Translations under genes and position numbers: made by a program
DNA from: Lysobacterales bacterium
GTDB lineage: Bacteria > Pseudomonadota > Gammaproteobacteria > Xanthomonadales > SZUA-38
Direction of reading: 5' to 3'
Length of the DNA: 64,000 nucleotides
Assembly: GCA_028285525.1 (NCBI GenBank)
Contig: JANQOZ010000107.1
Span: forward strand, 33,663-97,662
Notes under the pieces: generated by a model
Databases searched by the model: none
Seen by the model: the letters and a program-made list of their open reading frames with translations, nothing else
What the model was told of the DNA's origin: nothing
In this document: positions 51,119 to 58,755 of the stretch, piece after piece
Position numbering within the stretch: the first letter of the stretch is position 1
Layout: each line of letters starts with the position of its first letter

Positions 51119-52090
51119 TTAGCGCTCGACCGCCAGGATGATTTTGCCGTAGTGTTTGCGGTCGTCGATCATCGCGTGAGACCTGACTACCTCCGCGAGC
51201 GGCAGCACCCGATCGACCACCGCCTTGAACGTGCCGTCCGCAAACAGCGGCAGGGCGTGTTGCCGAAAGCTGGTCATGGTTTCTGTTTCAAAACGCGGGC
51301 TCGTCGAGATGCTCATGGACAGCAGCTGGATATTGAGCACGCCGATGTTCAGGTTGAACGTGATGTCCCGCCCGCCCGTGCTGCCGAACATGACCACCTT
51401 GCCTTCCATACCCATGGAGTCCAGCAGCTCCTGTGACGTGGCGCTGCCGATGGTCATGAGGCTCACGTCTACACCCTGCCCGTCAGTTGCGCCCGCGATG
51501 CGTTCGCTGATCGACTCGCGCTCATAGTTGATCAGCAGGTCAGCGCCGAACTCACGGGCCGGCTCGAGCTTGTCGTCGCGGCTGGCGGTTGCGGTGGTCC
51601 AGCAGCCGTGCTGGTGAGCAATCTGGAGCGCCGCGCTGCCGACGCTCCCACCCACCGCCTCAACCAGCACGCGCTGCTTTGGCGCGATTGCCGCCACCGT
51701 GTGGAGCGCATGCCAGGCGGTCAGCCAGCCAACGGGAATTGCGGCCCCTTCTTCGAACGACAATGAGTCGGGCAGCGGCATCAGGTGCGCGGCGTCGAAC
51801 AGCACCTGCTCAGCGTGTGTGCCCCTCGCCCGGCCAAACACCCGATCGCCGGGTTCGAAGATACTGACGCCCGGGCCAGTCGCGACAACCACACCGGCGC
51901 CCTCCATGCCCATGACAAACGGCAGCGGCTGTCCGCTGTAGGTACCGGCGCGCATGCGGGTCTCAGCGAAGTTCACGCCGCTGGCGTAAACGTCGACCAG
52001 CACCTGCCCCTCACCGGGAACCAGCGGCTCCAGCTCCTCCCAGATCATGACCTCCGGACCACCAAATTCACTGACCCTGAATCCAAACAT
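51119..52090 (-). CDS. MDR-family NADPH:quinone reductase-like oxidoreductase
   Basis: A 323-residue zinc-independent medium-chain dehydrogenase/reductase. GroES-like domain at the start (GGPEVMIWEELEPLVPGEGQVLVDVYASGVNFAETRMRAG), then the Rossmann domain with VLVEAVGGSVGSAALQIA and the NADPH-related TASRDDK. Lacks the catalytic and structural zinc Cys clusters. ATG 52090 is preferred to the TTG directly before it. Could reduce an enone intermediate. Lies 34 bases after the AAHS-like MFS gene. Confidence 0.9.
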   Translation of the reverse strand: MFGFRVSEFGGPEVMIWEELEPLVPGEGQVLVDVYASGVNFAETRMRAGTYSGQPLPFVMGMEGAGVVVATGPGVSIFEPGDRVFGRARGTHAEQVLFDAAHLMPLPDSLSFEEGAAIPVGWLTAWHALHTVAAIAPKQRVLVEAVGGSVGSAALQIAHQHGCWTTATASRDDKLEPAREFGADLLINYERESISERIAGATDGQGVDVSLMTIGSATSQELLDSMGMEGKVVMFGSTGGRDITFNLNIGVLNIQLLSMSISTSPRFETETMTSFRQHALPLFADGTFKAVVDRVLPLAEVVRSHAMIDDRKHYGKIILAVER

Positions 52091-52124
52091 CAAGCTTTTC
52101 CCCTATTCATTTTTTGTCGCCCGT

Positions 52125-53360
52125 TCAGGTGGCGAGAACCCGCTCGACCTCTTCCACTTCCAGCCCGGATGCCACCGGCGTCAGAAACAGATACAGGCAG
52201 CCGGCGAGAAACAGCGGTATGCCAACCAGCAGCGAGTAGCCGACCGTCCAGCCCATGGCCTCAACCGCCAGCGACGCCATCAGCGGTCCCGCGGCGGACC
52301 CGAGGGTCACCGCAAACGAGCCGCAGGTTGCCATGGCCGTGGCCCGGACCCTCGTCGGGAACACCTCCGCCAGATAGGCGAATTTGACCGCGGCACTGCC
52401 GTAGAAAAACATGCTCATCACTCCGTAGGTCAGCAGAATCTGCTGGTAGCTTTCCGCGACCCAGACCAGCACCTGGAACATCAGCGCACCCAGCATGGTC
52501 CACAACACGACGGTGTTGCGTCGGGTCATGTAAAACTCACCGATGACCGCGGCGAGGATATAGCCCAGGATGCCGATGGCGTTGCCGGCGCCGATCAACA
52601 GCGAAAACTCGACCGCCGCCATGCTCTGGTGTTCCGCGAGGTAGCTCGGGAAGAGAAAAATCGACCCCGCGTAGGCCCAGACAAACAGAAACTGCGCGCT
52701 GAAGAGCAGCAGAGTGCGGCGGCGCACACCGCTGACAAACAGCTCCCGTAGCCGCACCTTGTCCCCGCCCGCCTGACGCGCCTCAGCCGATCGGCGCGGC
52801 TCGCGGATCATCCGGTTGACCACCCAGATCAGGGGCAGGCTCACCAGACCGGTGAGAAACAGCCACCGCCAGCTGTACTGACTCAGCAGCCAGGCGGCCC
52901 AGAGTGACGCCAGCGCCCAGCCCAGCGGATAGCCGATCTGAAGAAAGCCGAGAAACAGACCGCGATAGCGGGCGGGAAACTCCTCCGAGATGATCGCGCC
53001 GGTGACCGGGTACGACAGCCCGCCGGCGGCGATGCTGCTGCCCCGCAGGAAGGTCAGGGTCAGCGAATTGATGGCTGCGCCGTGCAGCGCAACGAGCACC
53101 GACGACGCGAGCAGCGAGAGCTGAAAGAGGGCCTTGCGGCCGAGCCGGTCGGCCAGCAGGGCGAGCCACACGATCAGAAGGCCGCCCAACACAAACGCGC
53201 TGGAGACGATCGCCATCACCCCGGACAGGCTCAGGCCAAAGTCTTCGCGGATGGCGGGAACGGCAAAGCCGAACAGCGCCAAGTCCATCTGTGCCGTCGT
53301 GTAGGCCAGCAGGCAAACGACAAACGCCGTGATGGGGTAACCGCGAAGCTCAGCCCACAT
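52125..53360 (-). CDS. MFS transporter, aromatic acid:H+ symporter-like
   Basis: A 411-residue, 12-helix major facilitator close in plan to AAHS/metabolite:H+ symporters: AQMDLALFGFAVPAIREDFGLS, LLADRLGRKALFQ, EEFPARYRGLFLGFLQIGYPLG and AEVFPTRVRATAMA. Supports import of an organic or aromatic acid. Its start overlaps the end of the upstream VOC gene by 11 bases, so VOC, MFS and MDR reductase form an operon. Confidence 0.88.
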   Translation of the reverse strand: MWAELRGYPITAFVVCLLAYTTAQMDLALFGFAVPAIREDFGLSLSGVMAIVSSAFVLGGLLIVWLALLADRLGRKALFQLSLLASSVLVALHGAAINSLTLTFLRGSSIAAGGLSYPVTGAIISEEFPARYRGLFLGFLQIGYPLGWALASLWAAWLLSQYSWRWLFLTGLVSLPLIWVVNRMIREPRRSAEARQAGGDKVRLRELFVSGVRRRTLLLFSAQFLFVWAYAGSIFLFPSYLAEHQSMAAVEFSLLIGAGNAIGILGYILAAVIGEFYMTRRNTVVLWTMLGALMFQVLVWVAESYQQILLTYGVMSMFFYGSAAVKFAYLAEVFPTRVRATAMATCGSFAVTLGSAAGPLMASLAVEAMGWTVGYSLLVGIPLFLAGCLYLFLTPVASGLEVEEVERVLAT

Positions 53361-54393
53361 CAGCTACCGCGACCCAGGCATAACCGTCGGGGCCGTCAAA
53401 GCAGACCGCCGCCTCGCCAAACTCATCCTCGAACGGTTCACCGGCTTTGCCCCCTGCACCGGCGACGTCTGCACACAGCTGCTCCAGGTCCCGAACTCGG
53501 ACAGAGTAGGCGCACAGGTTGCCGCAGCCCGGGCGGGACCGGTCTCGTCGGTCATCGCCGGCCAAATAAGACGAATAGATCTGCAGCAGCCCGCTGGGGC
53601 AATCGACGGCACGCGTCCGCTCGATGTGGAAGGTCTCGCCCGGGCGCAGGTCCAGCGCTTCGATGGTGGTCGGCTCGGTACCCGAGTCATGGGCTTCGCC
53701 AAACGGCGCGGTCTCAAAGCCGAAGACGCGCTTGTAAAAAGCCGAGTCGAATCGACCCGCCGGCTGAACGATGTTCGCGTGGCTGCCTTCGGTGTTGCGG
53801 TAGGCCAGCTCATGATCGAACGTTCCAAAGCCCGGTCGGTCGAAGCCCGCCCGCTGGATGAAGGCCAGCCGGAAGCGCCGCCCGAACACCAGCGTCTCGC
53901 GCAGGCCGACAAACGGCTGAAAGAAATCCACCTCCGCCGGCGGGTGACTGAGCGGAGCGTTGACCAGGGGGGAGACCCAGAGCGACCATTCTCGTTGCTG
54001 CGCTGAGCTCGCCAGGCTGTCGCGAAGCTGGAGAATATCCTGGGTGTAGAGGCCCATCCAGCGGCTTCCCACAACCAGCGGACGGGTGTCTTCCAGGCCC
54101 TCGTTGAGGAGCTGATCCCAGAACTGCAGGCGCACGAGCCCAGTGTTGAAGGTATCGCAGCCGCGATGGCGAAGACGGACACCGCTGAGGCCCTGGCTGT
54201 GTCCGTAGGCCCTGCCGGCGGCTTCCGGTTCCAGGTGCCCCTCGTCGACCGGTTCAAAACCCAGCGCGGCCCAGAATCGCAGCAGCGGCTCCCGCTCCGA
54301 TGCGGGCGCACCAAAAACAAATTCGTGTATGCCCGCCCGCGTCTGTTGCTGGACAAGGCTCTGACCGTCACCCTTTTCGCTGGCTTCTGCCAA
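53350..54393 (-). CDS. VOC superfamily protein, extended two-domain
   Basis: A protein of about 347 residues with VOC modules at about 20-165 (TRAGIHEFVFGAPASEREPLLRFWAALGFEPVDEG) and 185-345 (ELAYRNTEGSHANIVQPAGRFDSAFYKRVFGFETAPF; GPDGYAWVAVADVG). The start is uncertain: TTG 54393 follows GGGG and leaves room for the divergent control region; longer frames would run through the GTTATA site into the leuC-type gene. Lies divergently from that gene and ahead of an MFS carrier and MDR reductase. Confidence 0.7.
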   Translation of the reverse strand: MAEASEKGDGQSLVQQQTRAGIHEFVFGAPASEREPLLRFWAALGFEPVDEGHLEPEAAGRAYGHSQGLSGVRLRHRGCDTFNTGLVRLQFWDQLLNEGLEDTRPLVVGSRWMGLYTQDILQLRDSLASSAQQREWSLWVSPLVNAPLSHPPAEVDFFQPFVGLRETLVFGRRFRLAFIQRAGFDRPGFGTFDHELAYRNTEGSHANIVQPAGRFDSAFYKRVFGFETAPFGEAHDSGTEPTTIEALDLRPGETFHIERTRAVDCPSGLLQIYSSYLAGDDRRDRSRPGCGNLCAYSVRVRDLEQLCADVAGAGGKAGEPFEDEFGEAAVCFDGPDGYAWVAVADVG

Positions 54394-54413
54394 GCCGGTG
54401 CCCCGAAGTAAAA

Positions 54414-54437
54414 GTCTTAATGTTATACAATTAGGTC
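54414..54437. promoter_or_regulatory. GTTATA-centred motif, site 2 (leuC-type/VOC divergent promoter)
   Basis: On the plus strand GTCTTAAT, GTTATA, CAATTAGGTC. The central TATA is flanked symmetrically by TAAT and ATTA. It lies in the 64-base gap between the VOC start (54393) and the leuC-type start (54458) and agrees with sites 1 and 3 in the core and flank positions A, T, A, G and C. Confidence 0.5.
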
Positions 54438-54457
54438 TTTTAAAGCATTCGGACAAT

Positions 54458-55873
54458 ATGCCCCAAACGCTGTTTGACAAGATCTGGGATCGTCACGTGG
54501 TCCGAAACCTGGACGACGGCTCCTCGCTGGTCTACGTCGACCGCGTCTTCCTGCACGAACGGACAGGGGGTGTAGCGCTGACCAGCCTGGCCGAGAGTGG
54601 ACGCAAGGTCCGAAACCCCGCCCAGGTGTTTGCCACCATGGATCATATTCTTGACACCTATCCGGGGCGCGGTGACGCCACGGAGGTACCGGGCGGCGAG
54701 GCGTTCATCACGACGATGCGGGAAACAGCCCGCGAGGCCGGAATTACGCTGTTTGACATCAACGACCCGCGCCACGGCATCACCCACCTGATCTCCGCGG
54801 AGCAGGCCATAACCCTGCCCGGCCTCGTGGTCGTCTGCCCGGACAGCCACACGTGCACGCTCGGTGCGCTCGGCGCCATCGGTTGGGGCATCGGCACCAG
54901 CAACTGCGAACACGCGATGGCCACCGAAACGCTGCGCGCGCGAAAACCGCTGCAGCTGGTGGTGGAGTTCAACGGCGAGCTCGCCAACGGCGTGACGGCC
55001 AAGGACATGATCCTCTATCTGATCGGCAAGTACTCAGCGTCGGGTGCCGCCAACCACGCCATGGAGTTTCGTGGGCCGGCCATCAGCGCGCTCGAAATGG
55101 AGGCACGCTTTACGCTGTGCAACATGGCGGTGGAGTTCTCCGCGTTCACCGGCCTGATTGCGCCGGACGACAAGACCGTCAGCTATCTGGCGGGCAAACC
55201 CTATGCGCCTGCCGGCGCCCGGTGGGATGAAGCGGTGCAAAACTGGCGGGAGCTCAAGAGCGATGATGACGCGGTCTTCGACAAGGTGCTCGCGGTTGAC
55301 GTCAGCGACGTGCCGCCGACAGTCACGTGGGGCATCAGTCCGCAGCATGCCGTAGCGGTGACCGCCGGCACCCCCGAACTGGAATCCGCCGACACCAGCG
55401 AACAGCGGGCTGAGCTCACGCAGGCCATGGATTACATGGGCCTCAAGCCCGGCCAGCCGCTGATCGGGCTGCCGATCGACGGAGCGTTTATCGGCTCGTG
55501 CACCAACGCCAGGCTCAGCGACCTCCGCTCGGCCGCCGCGGTGCTCAAGGGACGCAAGGTCGCCGACGGCATCAGGGCAATCTGCACGCCGGCCTCTGCC
55601 CAGGTGAAAAAAGCCGCCGAGGATGAGGGGCTCGACCAGGTGTTCACCGCAAGCGGCTTTGAGTGGCGAGAGCCCGGCTGTTCCCTGTGTTTTAACGCCG
55701 GCGGCGAGGGGTTTGGGCCGGAGGAGCGGGTGGTGTCGAGTACCAACCGCAATTTCCGTGGTCGTCAGGGCCCACGGACGCGCACCCATCTCGCCAGCCC
55801 TGCGTCGGTGGCCGCCGCAGCCGTGGCCGGGTGCATCGCGGACGTACGCCAGTACCAGGAGGCGGCAACGTGA
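54458..55873 (+). CDS. LeuC-type hydro-lyase large subunit (3-isopropylmalate dehydratase-like)
   Basis: A 471-residue aconitase-superfamily large subunit. [4Fe-4S] ligands are intact: Cys348 in GSCTNARL, and Cys408 and Cys411 in GCSLC. Other motifs are VCPDSHTCTLGALGAIGWGIGTS and VSSTNRNFRGRQGP. Homology is to LeuC, but leuA, leuB and other leucine genes are absent here and the gene lies among VOC, cupin and transport genes, so the substrate may be another 2- or 3-substituted malate/maleate, as in 2,3-dimethylmalate or citraconate hydro-lyases. ATG 54458 gives normal family length. Overlaps the small-subunit gene by 4 bases. Confidence 0.85.
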   Translation: MPQTLFDKIWDRHVVRNLDDGSSLVYVDRVFLHERTGGVALTSLAESGRKVRNPAQVFATMDHILDTYPGRGDATEVPGGEAFITTMRETAREAGITLFDINDPRHGITHLISAEQAITLPGLVVVCPDSHTCTLGALGAIGWGIGTSNCEHAMATETLRARKPLQLVVEFNGELANGVTAKDMILYLIGKYSASGAANHAMEFRGPAISALEMEARFTLCNMAVEFSAFTGLIAPDDKTVSYLAGKPYAPAGARWDEAVQNWRELKSDDDAVFDKVLAVDVSDVPPTVTWGISPQHAVAVTAGTPELESADTSEQRAELTQAMDYMGLKPGQPLIGLPIDGAFIGSCTNARLSDLRSAAAVLKGRKVADGIRAICTPASAQVKKAAEDEGLDQVFTASGFEWREPGCSLCFNAGGEGFGPEERVVSSTNRNFRGRQGPRTRTHLASPASVAAAAVAGCIADVRQYQEAAT

Positions 55874-56517
55874 AAGCCTTTACGGTGCATCGGGGCGTCA
55901 CCGCTCCGATCATGCAGGACAATATCGACACCGATCAGCTGATTCCGTCGCGGGAGATGAAGCGGGTGAGCAAGAGCGGGCTTGGTGCCGGACTGTTTGC
56001 CGGCTGGCGCTACCGCTACGACGGCAGCCAGAAAATTGGGCCGGCCGATGAATTCGTGCTGAACCAGCCGGCTTACCGCGACGCCAGCATTCTGCTGAGC
56101 GGCCGCAACTTCGGCTGTGGCTCATCGCGCGAACATGCCGTCTGGGCGCTCACCGATTTTGGTATCCGAGCGATCATCGCCGAGGGTTTTGGCGCCATCT
56201 TTCGCATGAATTGCGGCCGTAACGGGCTGCTCGCAATCGACCTGCCGGCTGACCAGATCACCGCGCTGCAGCGGTTCTGTGAGGCTGACCCTCAGACACA
56301 TCGGCTGACGATCGACCTTAAAAACAACCGGGTCGAGGCCGGTGATCAGCACAGCTTTGCGTTCTCAATCGATGAGGCCGACCGTCATATGCTGCTCAAC
56401 GGCCTGGATTTTATCGACTTCAGTCTGCAGTTCCGGGACGACATCGACCGCTTCGCCGAAGCTTACCGTCATCAGCATTCCTGGGCGGTGTTGCCGGCAA
56501 CGCCGGTCGACGACTGA
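55870..56517 (+). CDS. LeuD-type hydro-lyase small subunit
   Basis: A 215-residue swivel-domain partner of the large subunit. Motifs: TAPIMQDNIDTDQLIPSREM at the N-terminus and LLSGRNFGCGSSREHAVWAL, the substrate-binding loop that in LeuD helps set specificity. The start is GTG 55870 inside GTGA, overlapping the large-subunit stop, so the two are made together. Leucine synthesis is possible but context favours a catabolic dehydratase. Confidence 0.85.
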   Translation: MKAFTVHRGVTAPIMQDNIDTDQLIPSREMKRVSKSGLGAGLFAGWRYRYDGSQKIGPADEFVLNQPAYRDASILLSGRNFGCGSSREHAVWALTDFGIRAIIAEGFGAIFRMNCGRNGLLAIDLPADQITALQRFCEADPQTHRLTIDLKNNRVEAGDQHSFAFSIDEADRHMLLNGLDFIDFSLQFRDDIDRFAEAYRHQHSWAVLPATPVDD

Positions 56518-56537
56518 CCCACCACCCCCAGTATGAA

Positions 56538-56568
56538 ACGAGCCCGCGCAGCGTCTGCGCAGGCTCGT
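56538..56568. terminator. Hairpin between the leuD-type and cupin genes
   Basis: ACGAGCC-c-GCGCA pairs with TGCGC-a-GGCTCGT across a 5-base loop: a 12-pair stem with one mismatch, between converging stops. On the minus strand it is followed by a short T-rich stretch (TTTC), so it may end cupin transcripts as well as leuD-type ones. Confidence 0.5.
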
Positions 56569-56597
56569 CGCTAAACCGGTCGGGGCAACAGCCGTCC

Positions 56598-57557
56598 TCA
56601 GTCGTGGACGTGATCCCCGTTGTGGTCGTGGTGATGGTGAGTGCCATCCGCGTGGGTGTGACCACCGCCCCGACGCGCCATGGTGTCCTCGAAATCTTCG
56701 GGTCCGTGGGGATGGTTGTGCGCGTTGTTGACGCACCACTTGTAGAGAATCGGGTCGCGCTTGGCGAGCCGGGCCGCTGACCGCAGCTCGTTCTGCCCCG
56801 GCGTACTCCAGGGGTTGTAATGAAAGTGGTTGAACAGCTTGGAGTCGGTGCGACCGATTGCGATACAGCCAAACTCACTGGCAAAGGCGCCGTGGTTGAT
56901 ATACGGCGGACGCCAGAAGTAGCCGCCCGTCGGCAGGTCACCAAACTGCATCATCCAGGACGTGCCCCAGAGGTGGTAACCCTCCTCGCAGCAGTCGTGG
57001 TAGGAGATGTTGTCCTGGTGAAAGTCCGGCGTCATGCAGTACAGGAACGTCATGGCGTAGGTCTGCGGATTGAAGTTCAGCAGCTTGATCATGCACCCCG
57101 ACGCCACTGACGGACTGACCAGATTACCCGGCTGCCAGACGATGTCCCCAAACGAGTCCACGTCATGGTAGAGCTCGGTGCGTGACTGCGGGTGGTGCTC
57201 ATCGCTGTCCACGCGGCTCGGTTCTGCCGTGTTGTACATCATCAGCAGCAGCGCACCCTGTTCGCTGCTGATCTCCGGCAGCGCATAACCCGCCGGCACG
57301 TAGAAGTAGTGGCCCTTGCGACAGCTCTTGTCGCCGACCTGAATGTTTCCTTCAACGACGATGAACTCCAGCTCGGAGTAGCTGAAGCCCGGTGCCTGGC
57401 GGTATCCGCCGGCGAGCTGCACCGTCATCGTGCAGGAGCCGATTTCGGTGTCGAAGCTCAGCATTTTGTAGCTGAAGCCGCTGCCAAAGCCGGGCAGCGT
57501 CATGTTTTTGAAGGGAACGTCGCGATCGCAAAACGGTTCGATATGTGGTCTGGACAT
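56598..57557 (-). CDS. Two-domain cupin-like protein with His-rich C-terminal tail
   Basis: A 319-residue protein predicted to be a duplicated cupin (about 20-120 and 140-250; SYSELEFIVVEGNIQVGDKSCRKGHYFYVPAGYALPEI is a typical cupin strand pair). No signal peptide. The last 22 residues hold nine His with Asp (ending HHHHDHNGDHVHD), a metal-binding tail. A Cys pair (DCCEEG) lies in the second domain. May be a metal-dependent dioxygenase, isomerase or lyase. Exact family not recognised. Fourteen bases after the 88-residue gene. Confidence 0.7.
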   Translation of the reverse strand: MSRPHIEPFCDRDVPFKNMTLPGFGSGFSYKMLSFDTEIGSCTMTVQLAGGYRQAPGFSYSELEFIVVEGNIQVGDKSCRKGHYFYVPAGYALPEISSEQGALLLMMYNTAEPSRVDSDEHHPQSRTELYHDVDSFGDIVWQPGNLVSPSVASGCMIKLLNFNPQTYAMTFLYCMTPDFHQDNISYHDCCEEGYHLWGTSWMMQFGDLPTGGYFWRPPYINHGAFASEFGCIAIGRTDSKLFNHFHYNPWSTPGQNELRSAARLAKRDPILYKWCVNNAHNHPHGPEDFEDTMARRGGGHTHADGTHHHHDHNGDHVHD

Positions 57558-57571
57558 GTTTGTGTTCCCCT

Positions 57572-57838
57572 TCAGTAGACGACAACGTGTTCGCCGTCGG
57601 GCTTCACCGGCAGCTCTTCTTCTTTGATTTTGACCCGCTGGTCACCATCAGCGTTGAAACCATATTTTTTCAGTCGCTCGAAGAACTCTTCGTACCACTG
57701 GTCGCGGGTGGGATTGAGTGCTTTCATCTCCGCAACAATTTTCTGGTAGCGCTCCTCCTGCTCCTTGCCTTCCTGCTCCAGCCACTGGCGCACTTCGTCC
57801 GGTATTTCCCGGTCGATCTTGGTGTAGATAAAGGTCAT
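57572..57838 (-). CDS. Small helical protein of unknown function
   Basis: An 88-residue, highly charged protein (MTFIYTKIDREIPDEVRQWL, then a long Glu/Lys/Arg-rich helix) with no membrane segment. Well-formed start with GGAGGAACC close upstream. Its spacing to the cupin gene (14 bases) implies cotranscription and perhaps partnership as a small subunit or chaperone; no family recognised. Confidence 0.65.
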   Translation of the reverse strand: MTFIYTKIDREIPDEVRQWLEQEGKEQEERYQKIVAEMKALNPTRDQWYEEFFERLKKYGFNADGDQRVKIKEEELPVKPDGEHVVVY

Positions 57839-57885
57839 TGGTTCCTCCGCTCCTGGTTATTCCAATTCACTGGCGAAGCGCCGTC

Positions 57886-58674
57886 TCAATCGAGACTCAG
57901 CTCCATGGCGTATTTATAACGTTTCGGGTTGTAGAGGCAGTCGAGCACGTCGACGATCCGAGGTCCGTCGACCGACGACAGGCGGCGGACCGACAGCAGC
58001 GCGGTGCCGGGTTCGACGTCGAGCTGTGCGGCGACCGAAGGGGTGGCGGGCTCCGCGCCCAGCTCCTGACTGACGTGGGTCAGCTTCAGGTTGTTGTCGC
58101 GAAGAATTTCCAGCCTCAGCGTGTTCTCGAGCCGGCTGCGCGTGTAGCCTCGACGGACGCCGGCGGTCCAGCTCACGTAGTAGGCGAAGGGCTCACCCTC
58201 TTCATTACTGCGGACCCGCACCAGCTTGTGGACCAGCTCATCCACCGGCACGCCGAGCAGCTCCCTGATGGATTTCGGTGGCGCCAGCCGTTCGACGGAC
58301 AGCACGCGAACGCTGCTGTGTTTGCCCATCTCGGCCATGTTCTCCAGCATTCCCACGAGCGGCGCTCGCACCGGCTGCGGAGAGTACTGGTAGGTGACGT
58401 GAGAGCCTTTGCCGCGAAAGCGGGCGATCAGACCTTCAGCCGCGAGTTCATCCATGGCTCGCTTGGCGGTGATGCGGGAGATTTCGAAAGCGTCAGCAAG
58501 GCGCTGCTCGCTCGGGATCTGGCTCTTGTAGGCCAGCTTGCCGTCGTAGATGGCACCGCGAAGAACGGTGTAGAGCTGATAGTAAAGCGGAGCCCGGGAC
58601 ATTGCGCCGCTGCTGACCAGATCCCAATCCGGTCGGATAGCGTTCAGCGATTCCTCCACCGTCAGTTGTGGCAT
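57886..58674 (-). CDS. GntR family transcriptional regulator, HutC subfamily
   Basis: A 262-residue regulator with a winged-helix domain (about 27-98; PLYYQLYTVLRGAIYDGKL, IPSEQRLADAFEISRITAKRAMDELAAEGLI) and a C-terminal UTRA ligand-binding domain (about 115-255; VPVDELVHKLVRVRSNEEGEPFAYYVSW). UTRA regulators are usually repressors released by a pathway metabolite. It lies between the cupin operon and the TonB receptor and is the only transcription factor in the accessory region, so it is the natural candidate for binding the GTTATA sites. Confidence 0.92.
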   Translation of the reverse strand: MPQLTVEESLNAIRPDWDLVSSGAMSRAPLYYQLYTVLRGAIYDGKLAYKSQIPSEQRLADAFEISRITAKRAMDELAAEGLIARFRGKGSHVTYQYSPQPVRAPLVGMLENMAEMGKHSSVRVLSVERLAPPKSIRELLGVPVDELVHKLVRVRSNEEGEPFAYYVSWTAGVRRGYTRSRLENTLRLEILRDNNLKLTHVSQELGAEPATPSVAAQLDVEPGTALLSVRRLSSVDGPRIVDVLDCLYNPKRYKYAMELSLD

Positions 58675-58718
58675 GGCCCCTTTTTTTGCGCGTCAGCGCA
58701 CCCCTCGTTTCTCAGGTT

Positions 58719-58745
58719 GACCCCGCCGGCAGCGCCGGCGGGGTC
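58719..58745. terminator. Perfect 12-bp hairpin after the TonB receptor gene
   Basis: GACCCCGCCGGC and GCCGGCGGGGTC form a 12-pair stem with an AGC loop 11 bases beyond the receptor stop. No T-tract follows on the minus strand. It should strongly affect the transcript end or readthrough into the GntR gene. Confidence 0.55.
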
Positions 58746-58755
58746 TTCGGATAGA

